Source of the DNA: Teretinema zuelzerae
GTDB taxonomy: Bacteria; Spirochaetota; Spirochaetia; Treponematales; Treponemataceae
DNA: 64,000 bases
Assembly: GCF_021021555.1 (NCBI RefSeq)
Contig: NZ_JAINWA010000001.1
Coordinates: 992,001 to 1,056,000, forward strand
Direction of reading: 5' to 3'
Shown here: one piece after another, positions 50,801 through 59,272 of the stretch
Layout of the letters: each line of letters starts with the position of its first letter
Position numbering within the stretch: the first letter of the stretch is position 1
Notes under the pieces: model-generated
Seen by the model: the letters and a program-made list of their open reading frames with translations, nothing else
Databases searched by the model: none
Told to the model about the DNA's origin: nothing
Translations under genes and position numbers: made by a program

Positions 50801-51787
50801 ATGAATGTGCCGGAACTGATTCTCGAAGACGTCTCCATGATATGGGACGGCGCGCCCCACTGCGCGTTTACGGATCTTGCGCGCTACAAGGCGAAGTGGT
50901 ACTGCGCCTTCCGCGAGGGCAAGGCCCATGCCTGGTGTCCCGGCAAAATACGGGTGCTCGCCTCGACCGACGGAGAGAAGTGGGAAACCGCCTTTGTGCT
51001 TTCCGCCCGCTCGACCGACTACCGCGACCCGAAGCTCGCTCCAGGCCCCGGCGGAAGCCTCGAACTCGTCGTCGGGGTTACCCGGTTGAAAGGGGGAAGG
51101 CCAGAGGGCCGGCATTCCGCCGCGCTGCGGACTTTTGACGGAGTAAGCTGGTCGACGCCTGCGCAGATCGGAGGCGAGGGAGACTGGATATGGCGGACTG
51201 AACGGAACGGCGGCGAAACGTGGGGAATCAGCTACCGGCTTCCGGGGAAGCGGCGATGGACGGTGCATCTGATGCGGAGCGCGGACGGCCGTGCGTGGAG
51301 CGATCATGTCAGGCTCAAGGTTCCAGGCCTCCCGAACGAGGCGACTGTCCGCTTCTGCGGAGAGGCGGCGATAGCCCTGGTGCGCCGGGAAGCGAAGGGC
51401 GGAGAAGCATGGATAGGAAAATCCGGCTCTCCGTTCTTGGAATGGGAGTGGACTGGTTGCGGAGAGCGGGTCGGCGGGCCGAACTTTCTTATCGCGCCGC
51501 CGGGAACGCTCTATGCGGAGCGGACGCCGGATGATGCGGTTCAACCGGAACCGGAAATGATCGCCGCGACGCGGCTGTGGAACGGCAGGACGCCCCGAAC
51601 CTCGGTATGTCTGATGCGGGCCGGAAAACTTTTTTCCCTCCTGGACCTTCCTTCCGAGGGAGACTGCGGATATCCGGGAATGGTTCTGCACCGCGGGAAG
51701 CTGTGGGTCAGCTATTATTCGTCCCATGAAGGGCGGGCGAGAATATACCTCGCCCGCGTTAAAATCAGGAAAGCCCGAAGGCCGTAG
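50801..51787 (+). CDS. BNR/sialidase-like beta-propeller protein
   Basis: 328 aa with repeated propeller strands: KIRVLASTDGEKWETAFVLS, VHLMRSADGRAWSDHVRL and AWIGKSGSPFLEWEWTG resemble Asp-box (SxDxGxxW) variants. GAPHCAFTDLARYKAKWYCAFREG and YRDPKLAPGPGGSLELVVG fit the exo-alpha-sialidase-like superfamily. The full sialidase Arg triad is not confirmed, so it may be a glycan-binding or other glycosidase-like protein. No signal peptide. The 3' end overlaps the convergent yejF by 23 nt. Confidence 0.7.
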   Translation: MNVPELILEDVSMIWDGAPHCAFTDLARYKAKWYCAFREGKAHAWCPGKIRVLASTDGEKWETAFVLSARSTDYRDPKLAPGPGGSLELVVGVTRLKGGRPEGRHSAALRTFDGVSWSTPAQIGGEGDWIWRTERNGGETWGISYRLPGKRRWTVHLMRSADGRAWSDHVRLKVPGLPNEATVRFCGEAAIALVRREAKGGEAWIGKSGSPFLEWEWTGCGERVGGPNFLIAPPGTLYAERTPDDAVQPEPEMIAATRLWNGRTPRTSVCLMRAGKLFSLLDLPSEGDCGYPGMVLHRGKLWVSYYSSHEGRARIYLARVKIRKARRP

Positions 51788-53612
51788 AAATAAGATTGCG
51801 GGTATACGCGTCCTTGGGATTCGCGAACACCTCGGAAGAAAGCCCCTGCTCGACCACCCTGCCGGCCTTCATGATCATGAGCCGATGGCTGAGCGCGCGA
51901 AGCACCTTCAAATCATGGCTGATGAAAATGTACGAAAGCCCGTGCTTTCTCTGGATATCCCGGAGAAGGGCGATAACCTGGAACTGGACGGTCCTGTCGA
52001 GAGACGAGGTCGGCTCGTCGAGGACGATCACTTCGGGCTTGAGCACGAGGGCCCGCGCGATCGCGATCCTTTGGCGCTGGCCGCCTGAATACTCGTGGGG
52101 ATAGCGGAAGCGGATTTCAGGATCGAGCCCGACCTCGCGGAGAGTCTCGCAGACGAGGGCGTCCCGCTCCGTGCGGTCCTTCATTCCGTGGGCTTCAAGT
52201 CCTTCCGCGATGATGTCGGCGACGGTCATGCGCGGATTAAGGCTCCCGAAGGGGTCCTGGAAGATGATCTGCATGCGGCGGCGCAGGAGCCGTAAGGGCG
52301 CGCCTTCAAGCTCGTCTATCCTGATGCCTCCGAGGCGGATCTCTCCGCTCGAGGCGGTAAGCTTGAGAAGAGCCTTTCCGAGCGTTGTTTTCCCCGAACC
52401 GGATTCGCCGGCGATGCCGAGAGTCTCTCCGGGATAGAGAACCGCGTCCACCCCGTCGACGGCCTTGATCCATTCGGCCGATCTCCGCAAGAAACCCTTT
52501 TGCACCGGAAACCACACTTTTATGCCCCGGCCCTCGAGCACCGGAACGCCCGAACTTTCGCCCGCAAGCGCAGCACCGCCGCCGACAGACTTCGCACCGT
52601 CGGTAGTTTGCGCGCCGGCGGGAGTTTGCGTGCCGTCGGTGGGAGGTGCCGCACCGTCGGGAGTTTCCGCAGCACCGTGAGATTGCGCGCCGTCGGCGAG
52701 ATGTGCCGAGTTGCCGACAGATTGCGCGCCGTCGCCGACAGATTGCGCGCTGTCGCCGACGGCCGGCGAGCCCTCTATCCCGGCGGCTTCAGGGTCGGCG
52801 GAAAGGAGGCGCTTCGTGTACGGGTGTTCGGGCGAAGTGAAAACTTTTTCCACAGGGCCGGTTTCCACGATGAGACCGTCCTGCATGACGGCAACCCGGT
52901 CCGCGACCCGGCTGACGATCTCCAGATTGTGGGTGATAAACAACATTGCCATGCCGAGTTCCCGCTGGAGCTGGAGCAGAAGGTCCAGAATCTGAGCCTG
53001 AACGGTAACGTCCAGCGCGGTAGTCGGCTCGTCCGCGATGAGCAGGGCCGGCTCGTTCGCCAGGGCCATCGCGATCATGACGCGCTGCCGCTCGCCGCCG
53101 GAAAGCTGGTGCGGATAGGAGCGGAACTTTTTTTCCGGCTCGGCGAGGCCTACCCGATCGAGCCATTGCAGGGTTACCGGACGGGCCTGAGAGCGGGAAA
53201 GGCCGCGGTGCAGAAACAAGGTTTCGCCGATCTGCTGTTCGACCGTGTGCAGGGGATTCAGGGAGCTCATCGGCTCCTGAAACACCATGCCGATTTCTCT
53301 GCCTCTCAGGGAACGGAGCTCGTCCTCTCCGGCGGAAAGGATGTCCCTGCCCCGGAAAAGGATTTTTCCGCCCGGGTAGGAGGCCGATGCAGACGGAAGA
53401 AGACGCAGAATCGACTGGGCGGAGACCGTCTTGCCCGAACCGGATTCGCCTACGAGGGCAAGCGTCTCGTTCGCGCTGATCGAAAAATCCACTCCGTAAA
53501 CCACCTCGCGAATCCGGTCGCGCGACTTGAACGCGATGCGGAGGGAGGACACTTCGAGAAGGGGTGCGGCCGCGTTTACCGCGATGCCGCCGTTTTGCAT
53601 ACTATCCGTCAT
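51765..53612 (-). CDS. yejF: Peptide ABC transporter ATPase with two fused domains
   Basis: 615 aa. The first ABC domain has [26 protein letters not shown] and [12 protein letters not shown]. The second has [30 protein letters not shown] and [12 protein letters not shown]. It drives import of short peptides (and, in E. coli, microcin C) through YejB/YejE. Between the domains is an unusual low-complexity linker of about 65 residues rich in Gly, Ala, Ser, Asp (repeats such as [17 protein letters not shown]). The start at 53612 overlaps the yejE stop; further upstream open frame is shadow of yejE. Confidence 0.93.
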   Translation of the reverse strand: MTDSMQNGGIAVNAAAPLLEVSSLRIAFKSRDRIREVVYGVDFSISANETLALVGESGSGKTVSAQSILRLLPSASASYPGGKILFRGRDILSAGEDELRSLRGREIGMVFQEPMSSLNPLHTVEQQIGETLFLHRGLSRSQARPVTLQWLDRVGLAEPEKKFRSYPHQLSGGERQRVMIAMALANEPALLIADEPTTALDVTVQAQILDLLLQLQRELGMAMLFITHNLEIVSRVADRVAVMQDGLIVETGPVEKVFTSPEHPYTKRLLSADPEAAGIEGSPAVGDSAQSVGDGAQSVGNSAHLADGAQSHGAAETPDGAAPPTDGTQTPAGAQTTDGAKSVGGGAALAGESSGVPVLEGRGIKVWFPVQKGFLRRSAEWIKAVDGVDAVLYPGETLGIAGESGSGKTTLGKALLKLTASSGEIRLGGIRIDELEGAPLRLLRRRMQIIFQDPFGSLNPRMTVADIIAEGLEAHGMKDRTERDALVCETLREVGLDPEIRFRYPHEYSGGQRQRIAIARALVLKPEVIVLDEPTSSLDRTVQFQVIALLRDIQRKHGLSYIFISHDLKVLRALSHRLMIMKAGRVVEQGLSSEVFANPKDAYTRNLISTAFGLS

Positions 53613-54751
53613 ACAGCCCTCCGGGGATCGAGCGCGTCCCGTACCGCTTCTCCGATGAACACGAGAAGGCTCAGGGTTCCGGCGAGCACGGCGAAGGCGG
53701 TGATGCCGAGCCAGGGAGCGTGCAGATTGTCCTTCCCCTGAGCCAGAAGTCCGCCGAGGGACGGAGAGCCGGGAGGAAGGCCGAAGCCGAGAAAGTCCAG
53801 GGAGGTGAGAGTCGTAATGGAGCCGCACAGGATGAACGGCAGAAAGGTGAGCGTCGCCACAAGGGCGTTCGGCAGAATATGGCGAAAGATGATCCGCGAA
53901 TCCCGCAAACCCAGCGCGCGGGCGGCGAGCACGTACTCGTAGTTCCGGGTGCGCAGGAACTCCGCGCGCACCACGCCGACGAGGCCCATCCAGCCGAACA
54001 GCAGATTGATCAGCAGGAGCCACCAGAAATTGGGCTGCACGACGCTGGAAAGAATTATCAGAATGAAGAGGGTCGGCATGCCGGACCACACCTCCATGAA
54101 GCGCTGGCCGGCGAGATCGACCCAGCCGCCGTAGTAGCCCTGAAGGGCTCCCGCCGCGATGCCGACCAGGGAGGAAAGCAGGGTGAGGGTCAGGCCGAAG
54201 AGCACTGAAATGCGGAATCCGTAAATCACGACAGCGAGCACGTCCCTGCCCTGATCGTCTGTCCCGAGGGGATTCGTCCAGGTCGGGCCGGAAGGCGCTG
54301 GGCCGGGAAGGTCGTAGTTGATCGTGTTATAGCGGAAGCGCACCAGGGGCCACAGCATAAAGCCCTTTTCCCCGATGAGATCCGCGATGTACGGGTCGCG
54401 GTAATCGGTCTTGATGGGGAACTCCCCGCCGAACACCGTCTCCGGATAATCCCGGACGAGCGGGAAATACACACTCCCCTCGTACACCACCAACAGGGGA
54501 ACCTCGTTCGCGAGGAAGTCGGCCCCGAGGCTGAGCAGGAAAAGCACGGAAAAAATCCACAGGGAAATCCAGCCGCGGCGGTTCGCGCGGAATCTCCTCC
54601 AACGCTCGCGGCCGGGACTGTTCGCCGCGCGGTCGCGCGCCTGCTCCAGCTCTGCCGCCTGGGCCCGCTCCTGCGCTTCAAGCTGTGCGCCGGCCGGGCT
54701 TTTCGGCGCGGCCGGGACGGTTGCGCCGTCTGTTTGAATTTCGCCGCTCAT
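53609..54751 (-). CDS. yejE: Peptide ABC transporter permease
   Basis: 380-aa permease of the DppC/OppC class. Cytoplasmic N-terminal extension is Ala/Gln/Glu-rich, followed by the first helix ([20 protein letters not shown]). YejE-type periplasmic insert [29 protein letters not shown] is a specific family marker. Then [24 protein letters not shown] and the EAA-like loop [26 protein letters not shown] are visible. It overlaps both neighbours by 4 nt. Confidence 0.95.
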   Translation of the reverse strand: MSGEIQTDGATVPAAPKSPAGAQLEAQERAQAAELEQARDRAANSPGRERWRRFRANRRGWISLWIFSVLFLLSLGADFLANEVPLLVVYEGSVYFPLVRDYPETVFGGEFPIKTDYRDPYIADLIGEKGFMLWPLVRFRYNTINYDLPGPAPSGPTWTNPLGTDDQGRDVLAVVIYGFRISVLFGLTLTLLSSLVGIAAGALQGYYGGWVDLAGQRFMEVWSGMPTLFILIILSSVVQPNFWWLLLINLLFGWMGLVGVVRAEFLRTRNYEYVLAARALGLRDSRIIFRHILPNALVATLTFLPFILCGSITTLTSLDFLGFGLPPGSPSLGGLLAQGKDNLHAPWLGITAFAVLAGTLSLLVFIGEAVRDALDPRRAV

Positions 54752-55866
54752 GCAGACCTCCGTTCAAAGTCGATGCGGGGATCGACGAGGGTATAGGTGA
54801 TGTCGCTCACAAGAGAGAGAACGAGACCCATCAGGGTAAAGATATAGAGGGTGCCGAACATGACCGGATAGTCCCGCTGCATGGTCGCCTCGAAGCCGAG
54901 AAGTCCGAGGCCGTTGAGCGAGAAGATTACTTCGATCAGAACGGAACCGGTGAAAAACATGCTGATGAAGGTCGCAGGAAACCCCGCTATCACCAGAAGC
55001 ATGGCGTTTCTGAACACATGGTCCCTGAGAATGGCACGCTCGCCTAAGCCCTTCGCCCGAGCCGTCGTAACATACTGCTTGTGTATTTCGTCCAGAAAAG
55101 AATTCTTGGTCAGCATGGTGAGCGTCGCGAAACCGCCGATCGTCATCACGAAAACGGGGAGGAAAATATGGCTCGCGTAGTCGAGGATCTTTCCGCCGAG
55201 GCTGAGAGTCGCGAAATCGGCGGACACGAGGCCGCGAAGGGGGAATATCTTCAAAAAGCTCCCGCCCGCGAACAGAACGATGAGGAGGACGGCGAACAAA
55301 AAGGTGGGAATCATGTTCCCCAGGATGACGGCGGTGCTCGTCCACACGTCAAAGCGGCTGCCGTGCCTCACCGCCTTGCGGATGCCGAGCGGAATCGAAA
55401 CCAGATAAATGATGAGGGTGCTCCACAACCCGAGAGAGACCGAAACCGGCAGGCATCGGCCGATCAAGCCCAGAACGCTCTCACCCCGGAAAAGGCTGTC
55501 CCCGAAATCGAAGAGGGCGTACTGTTTGAGCATTTGAAAGTACCGGACCAGAATCGGCTTGTCGAAGCCGTACTGTACCTTGATCGCCTCGACTACCTCC
55601 GGATCGAGCCCGCGGCCGCCGCGATAGCCGGACCGCCCGTCCGCCGGGTTCGATCCGGCAGGAGACAGAGCGGAGCCGCCGGTTTCGCTCCGCCCCTGCC
55701 CGGTGAGCCGTTCGGTGGCTCCGCCGGGGCCGAGGCCGCTCATCGCCGCCAAAGCCTGGTCCACCGGACCGCCGGGCGCTATCTGCACAATGAAAAAATT
55801 CACCGTGATGATGGCCCAAAGGGTCGGAATAATAAGCAGCAGCCGTTTCAGTATGTACCGGGTCAT
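54748..55866 (-). CDS. yejB: Peptide ABC transporter permease
   Basis: 372-aa DppB/OppB-class permease. It starts [20 protein letters not shown] and has [20 protein letters not shown] variable Gly/Ser-rich stretch follows ([20 protein letters not shown]), and then [19 protein letters not shown] and the EAA-type loop [25 protein letters not shown]. The start at 55866 overlaps the yejA stop in ATGA. Like yejF, it carries a low-complexity insertion, here after the first helix. Confidence 0.95.
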   Translation of the reverse strand: MTRYILKRLLLIIPTLWAIITVNFFIVQIAPGGPVDQALAAMSGLGPGGATERLTGQGRSETGGSALSPAGSNPADGRSGYRGGRGLDPEVVEAIKVQYGFDKPILVRYFQMLKQYALFDFGDSLFRGESVLGLIGRCLPVSVSLGLWSTLIIYLVSIPLGIRKAVRHGSRFDVWTSTAVILGNMIPTFLFAVLLIVLFAGGSFLKIFPLRGLVSADFATLSLGGKILDYASHIFLPVFVMTIGGFATLTMLTKNSFLDEIHKQYVTTARAKGLGERAILRDHVFRNAMLLVIAGFPATFISMFFTGSVLIEVIFSLNGLGLLGFEATMQRDYPVMFGTLYIFTLMGLVLSLVSDITYTLVDPRIDFERRSA

Positions 55867-57716
55867 TTCGACGCCCCCTTCGCGGGCTTCCCGCCCGCGT
55901 CCTTTCCTGTTGTCCCGCCGCGCAGGAGCCGGTCGCGCTCCGGATCGAACCACCAGGAATCCAGCCCCAGATCGTACCGCGGCGGAGTCGCCGGACGGTC
56001 GAAGCGGTCCCAGTACGCGACCCGGTACTGAGCCAGATGCCAGCGGGGAATCACGTAGAAGTTCCAGGTCAGCGCCCGGTCGAGGGCATGGCCCCAGGCA
56101 AGGAGCCCTTCCGCGTTTTCCTGATTCGCGACGATGCCGTCAACGAGGTAGTCGATCGCCGGATCCCTCACGCCGGCGAGGTTATAGGTGGAATCGATAT
56201 AAGCCGATTTCCACGGAAGCTCCAGATCGGTGCTCGGATAATACAGGGCTCCGTAGCCCTGATCGATCAAATCGAAGTCCCGGTTGCGCATCCGGTTCGT
56301 ATATTGGGTCGTGTCCACGATCCTGATGTCCATGAGTATTCCCATGCGCTCGAGGTTGCGCTTCAGGGGAGAGGCGATCCGTTCCATGGCCGGGCTGTAC
56401 ACCAGAAGCTCGAAGCGGAACTGCTCTCCCGTCGTCTGGTTGCGCATCTTCCCCTGCGCGTCTATCTCCCAGCCGGCTTCGCGAAAAAGGCGGAGGGCCT
56501 CCCGCATCTGGGGCCGAATATTCCCCGTGCCCGCCGTTTCCGGGGGCCGGTATTCTTCCGTAAACACGCGGGGATCCAGAGACTCGCGGATCGGCTCCAG
56601 AATCGCGAGCTCGGCGGGAGTCGGAAGCCCGCGGGCTTCGTACGGCGTATTGGTGAAGTAGCTGCGGCTCCGCACATACTGGCCGTAGAAAAAGTTCTTG
56701 TTCATCCACTCGAAGTCCATCGCGCAGCCGACCGCCTCGCGCACCCGCCGGTCGCTGAAAATCGCCCGCTCCGTGTTGAAGGTGAACGCAGACATGCCCT
56801 GGGGGCGCAGGTCGGGAATCGTTTCCCGCTTGATCAGGCCGCGCTCGAACTGCTTGCCCGTATAGAGAGTCGCCCAGTTCTTCGCGATGTTTTCCAGATA
56901 GAAATCATACTCGCCGGCCTTGAAAGCCTCGAAGGCGACCGTATCGTCGCGGTAGTACTCGAACCGTATATAATCGAAATTATTCAAGCCGCGGTTGACC
57001 GGGAGATCCGCCGCCCAGTACTCCTTCACCCGCTCGTACACCAGGTACTGGCCGATCTTGTAATCGGACACCGTGTACGGTCCTGAGCCCATGGGAACCT
57101 CGGTCAACGGGTCCGCGAGGTTGCGGGAAGACCACCAGTGCTTCGGAAGCATCTTCAATCCCGCGAGCGAAAGCGCCATGCTCCGGTCCGGAACCGGCAG
57201 CTCGAAGCGCACCCTCCGGTCGTCGAGCACGACGGCCTTCACGTCCTTATAATACATCCTGAACTGGGGAACGCCCTCCGCCATGAACTTTTCGAAGGAA
57301 AAAGCGGCGTCCCGGGCGGTCAGAGCGACGCCGTCGCGCGAGCGGACGCGCGGATCTATATGGAAGATAATCCAGGAAAAATCGCGCGGATATTCGACCT
57401 TCTCGGCAACCAGCGGATAATACACGTCCGCCTCGTCGAGGGAACCGGCCATCAGGGTGTCGTAAAAAAGATCCCCGGCTCCAGCGCCAGAAACGCCCCG
57501 GCTCGCGTACCGGTTGAAATTGTCCCAGGTGCCCGTCGTTCCCCTGCGCAGGGTTCCGCCCTTGGGAGCGCCGGGATTCGCGTAATCGAAATGCTCGAAA
57601 CCGTCGGCGTACTTCGGAACCCCCTGAACTGCGACTGAACGCGCGACCGTTACGTCCGAGCCCCACAACAACGCGGAACCCAGAAACACAGCCGCGGCGG
57701 CGGTGAGTCTTTTCAT
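55863..57716 (-). CDS. yejA: Peptide-binding protein of the Yej transporter
   Basis: 617-aa SBP_bac_5 family receptor with a signal peptide ([21 protein letters not shown]). The opening [37 protein letters not shown] is the YejA hallmark, interrupted by normal variation. [26 protein letters not shown] and [21 protein letters not shown] also fit. It delivers peptides to YejBEF in the periplasm. ATG 57716 follows GGGAGGGG; a TGC-TACAAT -10 (57756-57751) suggests a leader of about 28 nt. Confidence 0.94.
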   Translation of the reverse strand: MKRLTAAAAVFLGSALLWGSDVTVARSVAVQGVPKYADGFEHFDYANPGAPKGGTLRRGTTGTWDNFNRYASRGVSGAGAGDLFYDTLMAGSLDEADVYYPLVAEKVEYPRDFSWIIFHIDPRVRSRDGVALTARDAAFSFEKFMAEGVPQFRMYYKDVKAVVLDDRRVRFELPVPDRSMALSLAGLKMLPKHWWSSRNLADPLTEVPMGSGPYTVSDYKIGQYLVYERVKEYWAADLPVNRGLNNFDYIRFEYYRDDTVAFEAFKAGEYDFYLENIAKNWATLYTGKQFERGLIKRETIPDLRPQGMSAFTFNTERAIFSDRRVREAVGCAMDFEWMNKNFFYGQYVRSRSYFTNTPYEARGLPTPAELAILEPIRESLDPRVFTEEYRPPETAGTGNIRPQMREALRLFREAGWEIDAQGKMRNQTTGEQFRFELLVYSPAMERIASPLKRNLERMGILMDIRIVDTTQYTNRMRNRDFDLIDQGYGALYYPSTDLELPWKSAYIDSTYNLAGVRDPAIDYLVDGIVANQENAEGLLAWGHALDRALTWNFYVIPRWHLAQYRVAYWDRFDRPATPPRYDLGLDSWWFDPERDRLLRGGTTGKDAGGKPAKGASK

Positions 57717-57859
57717 TGCCCCTCCCAACGAATCTTTTGTATGTCAAGGAATTGTAGCAAAGAAGAGGCAGAACGCGCAACGATAAACGAACGTCCTCGC
57801 GCGGAGCCCCCGCGTTCGAAAGAAAAAACAGGGTCGTTTTCTTTTTTTCAATGTTAGAC

Positions 57860-57888
57860 TTGACATACATTTAAACCTGATATATATT
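57860..57888 (+). promoter_or_regulatory. Strong promoter of the small-RNA candidate
   Basis: TTGACA (57860-57865), 17-bp spacer, TATATT (57883-57888). The predicted start is near 57895. The ten-mer TTGACATACA beginning at this -35 recurs on the minus strand at 57748-57739. Confidence 0.75.
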
Positions 57889-57894
57889 CAATTC

Positions 57895-58010
57895 AAGAGA
57901 GTTGAAAACAGACATGCTGTTACCCCCAATTACAGCATATCGTCCTTATCCGTAGCCATGGGTAACCGTTTTAACCCCCGCTGTCGTCGTCGATGGAGCG
58001 GGGGTTTTTT
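57895..58010 (+). ncRNA. Candidate small RNA with C-rich hairpin loop and intrinsic terminator
   Basis: A promoter at 57860-57888 and a terminator define a transcript of about 115 nt with no downstream gene on the same strand for 500 bp. Hairpin 1: ATGCTGT (57914-57920) with ACAGCAT (57932-57938), loop containing CCCCC. Terminator: AACCCCCGCT (57973-57982) with AGCGGGGGTT (57997-58006), then T6. C-rich loops are typical of sRNAs that pair with Shine-Dalgarno sequences. A 13-codon frame from 57914 (MLLPPITAYRPYP) could alternatively be a leader or small peptide. Confidence 0.6.
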
Positions 58011-58021
58011 ATTGCACGGAG

Positions 58022-58249
58022 CTACCCCTTGCCGAGAGCGGCCAACACATCCTTCACCCGGTACGTCTGCGAAGGATAGAGGTCCGCGGGCACGTTTTCG
58101 CTTCCCGCCGCGACCTTCACCTGATGCCGGGCGCAGCCTGAGCTGTCCCCCTGGCAATACTGCTTTTTCATCATGCCCGCGGTAGCCGGTTTATCGGCCA
58201 TCTTGTCGTTGAAAAACGGGCACTTGGGCAAACACTCTCAATCCGCCAT
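58022..58249 (-). CDS. Small Cys-rich protein with in-frame TGA at codon 4
   Basis: From ATG 58249 the frame reads M-A-D-(TGA)-E-C-L-P-K-C-P-F-F-N-D-K, then MADKPATAGMMKKQYCQGDSSGCARHQV split over the rest, 75 codons in all. AGGAGG (58260-58255) lies 5 nt before this ATG, a perfect ribosome site. The only start after the TGA in this frame is TTG 58231, which has no ribosome site. Cys-rich proteins with this CPFFNDKMA core exist in other anaerobes, as far as I recall. TGA could encode selenocysteine, giving a U-x-C motif, or the gene is nonsense-mutated. Confidence 0.6.
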
Positions 58250-58260
58250 ACACGCCTCCT

Positions 58261-58517
58261 CATTTTTGTACGTTGAGATATTGCTCTCATAAAGAGAAGT
58301 ATAGGCCTTCGCCGAAAACATGCGAGCTTTTTTTTCAGGGCAGATGATTGCAATAACGCAATTCATACATTGCACATTTGCTAGACCATCATGCTGAAAA
58401 CAATTCCGCAGCATAAAAACACTCGATGCCACCCGTACATACGGCACATTCGGCGACTGTTACAGATGGCACGGAAATTGCATCAAATAAGGTAGATTAA
58501 CTTGAAGGAGGCATGAT
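58261..58517. other. Regulatory gap upstream of the DUF5320 gene
   Basis: No gene is visible. It contains an ATTGC-N6-GCAAT dyad (58347-58362), about 130 bp upstream of the sigma-54 promoter start and so placed like an enhancer-binding-protein site, and the sigma-54 promoter itself. Confidence 0.45.
58467..58482 (+). promoter_or_regulatory. Sigma-54 (-24/-12) promoter
   Basis: TGGCACGGAAATTGCA matches TGGCAC-N5-TTGCA exactly, with GG (58468-58469) and GC (58480-58481) separated by the required 10 bp. The predicted start is near 58493, 25 nt before the DUF5320 gene. Confidence 0.8.
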
Positions 58518-58817
58518 ATGCCGGGAAGAAATGGAACAGGACCCCAGGGACAGGGGCCGATGACGGGACGGGGCGCGGGATTCTGCGCAGGAAAAGGCAC
58601 GGGGTCCGGCAGGCAGTTCGAATACGGATGCGGAGCTGGATTCGGCAACGGATTCGGAGAGGGCTGCGGGGCGGGCTTCGGCAACGGCGCGTTTTTTCCC
58701 GCGACGCCGGCTGACGAAAAAAGCGTTCTTGCTGCGCGCAAGGAATTTCTCCAAAGAGAACTCGGCGCTCTCGACGCACGACTCTCGGAACTGGACACAA
58801 CGCCGGACAGCGAATAA
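58518..58817 (+). CDS. DUF5320 family Gly/Cys-rich protein
   Basis: 99 aa. The start [21 protein letters not shown] is the signature of DUF5320, commonly found beside NifX/NifB-domain (dinitrogenase iron-molybdenum cofactor-type) proteins and Mrp-like ATPases in anaerobes. The middle is Gly/Phe/Cys-rich with three Cys, and the C-terminus is a short predicted coiled coil ([21 protein letters not shown]). GAAGGAGG precedes the ATG. Its sigma-54 promoter implies condition-specific expression. Metal-cluster handling is a guess from family neighbourhood; no such partner is present here. Confidence 0.85.
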   Translation: MPGRNGTGPQGQGPMTGRGAGFCAGKGTGSGRQFEYGCGAGFGNGFGEGCGAGFGNGAFFPATPADEKSVLAARKEFLQRELGALDARLSELDTTPDSE

Positions 58818-58921
58818 ACTGCAGCAAACCTGAAAATAAGAAACGGATACTCGGTCGGAGACTGGGTAGTCGCCTCTCGGGGCGGGCAAGCGAATACACT
58901 GACTGGAAAGGACGCCGCCGT

Positions 58922-59269
58922 ATGATCGAACGAACGCCGCAGGACGAAGAACGACAAAAAGCGCAACCGGCAGAAACCGGCGAGAGCGCGGTAGTCAAGG
59001 CAGAGCCGAAGGAAGAGCAGCCCAACAATCCGCTCCACGGCATAACGCTGGAAAAAATAGTCACCAGGCTGGTCGACGAACTGGGCTGGATCGAAATGAA
59101 TCGGAGAATCAAAATAAATTGTTTTTATAGCCATCCCAGCGTCAAATCGAGCTTGAAGTTTTTGCGCCAGACCGAATGGGCGCGAACGCAGGTGGAAAAC
59201 CTCTACCTGGAAGTAATGTACAGCAAGCGGATGAAGGAAAAAAACGCCCCGGACAAGCCGGGGCGCTGA
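58922..59269 (+). CDS. VF530 family DNA-binding protein (DUF2132)
   Basis: 115 aa. After a charged N-terminal tail of about 35 residues comes the VF530 domain: [41 protein letters not shown] and [11 protein letters not shown]. The family has a compact helical fold with proposed double-stranded DNA binding. It starts 104 nt after DUF5320 with no clear promoter of its own, so it may be cotranscribed. A CCCCGG/CCGGGG stem overlaps the last codons, and the convergent GH94 gene ends 3 nt away. Confidence 0.9.
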   Translation: MIERTPQDEERQKAQPAETGESAVVKAEPKEEQPNNPLHGITLEKIVTRLVDELGWIEMNRRIKINCFYSHPSVKSSLKFLRQTEWARTQVENLYLEVMYSKRMKEKNAPDKPGR

Positions 59270-59272
59270 GAA

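Noticed and set aside
58238-58447. 69-codon minus-strand frame ending at the TGA of the Cys-rich gene
   Set aside because: It has no ribosome site and overlaps upstream signals. It only reflects the open frame before ATG 58249, and is not conserved in style.
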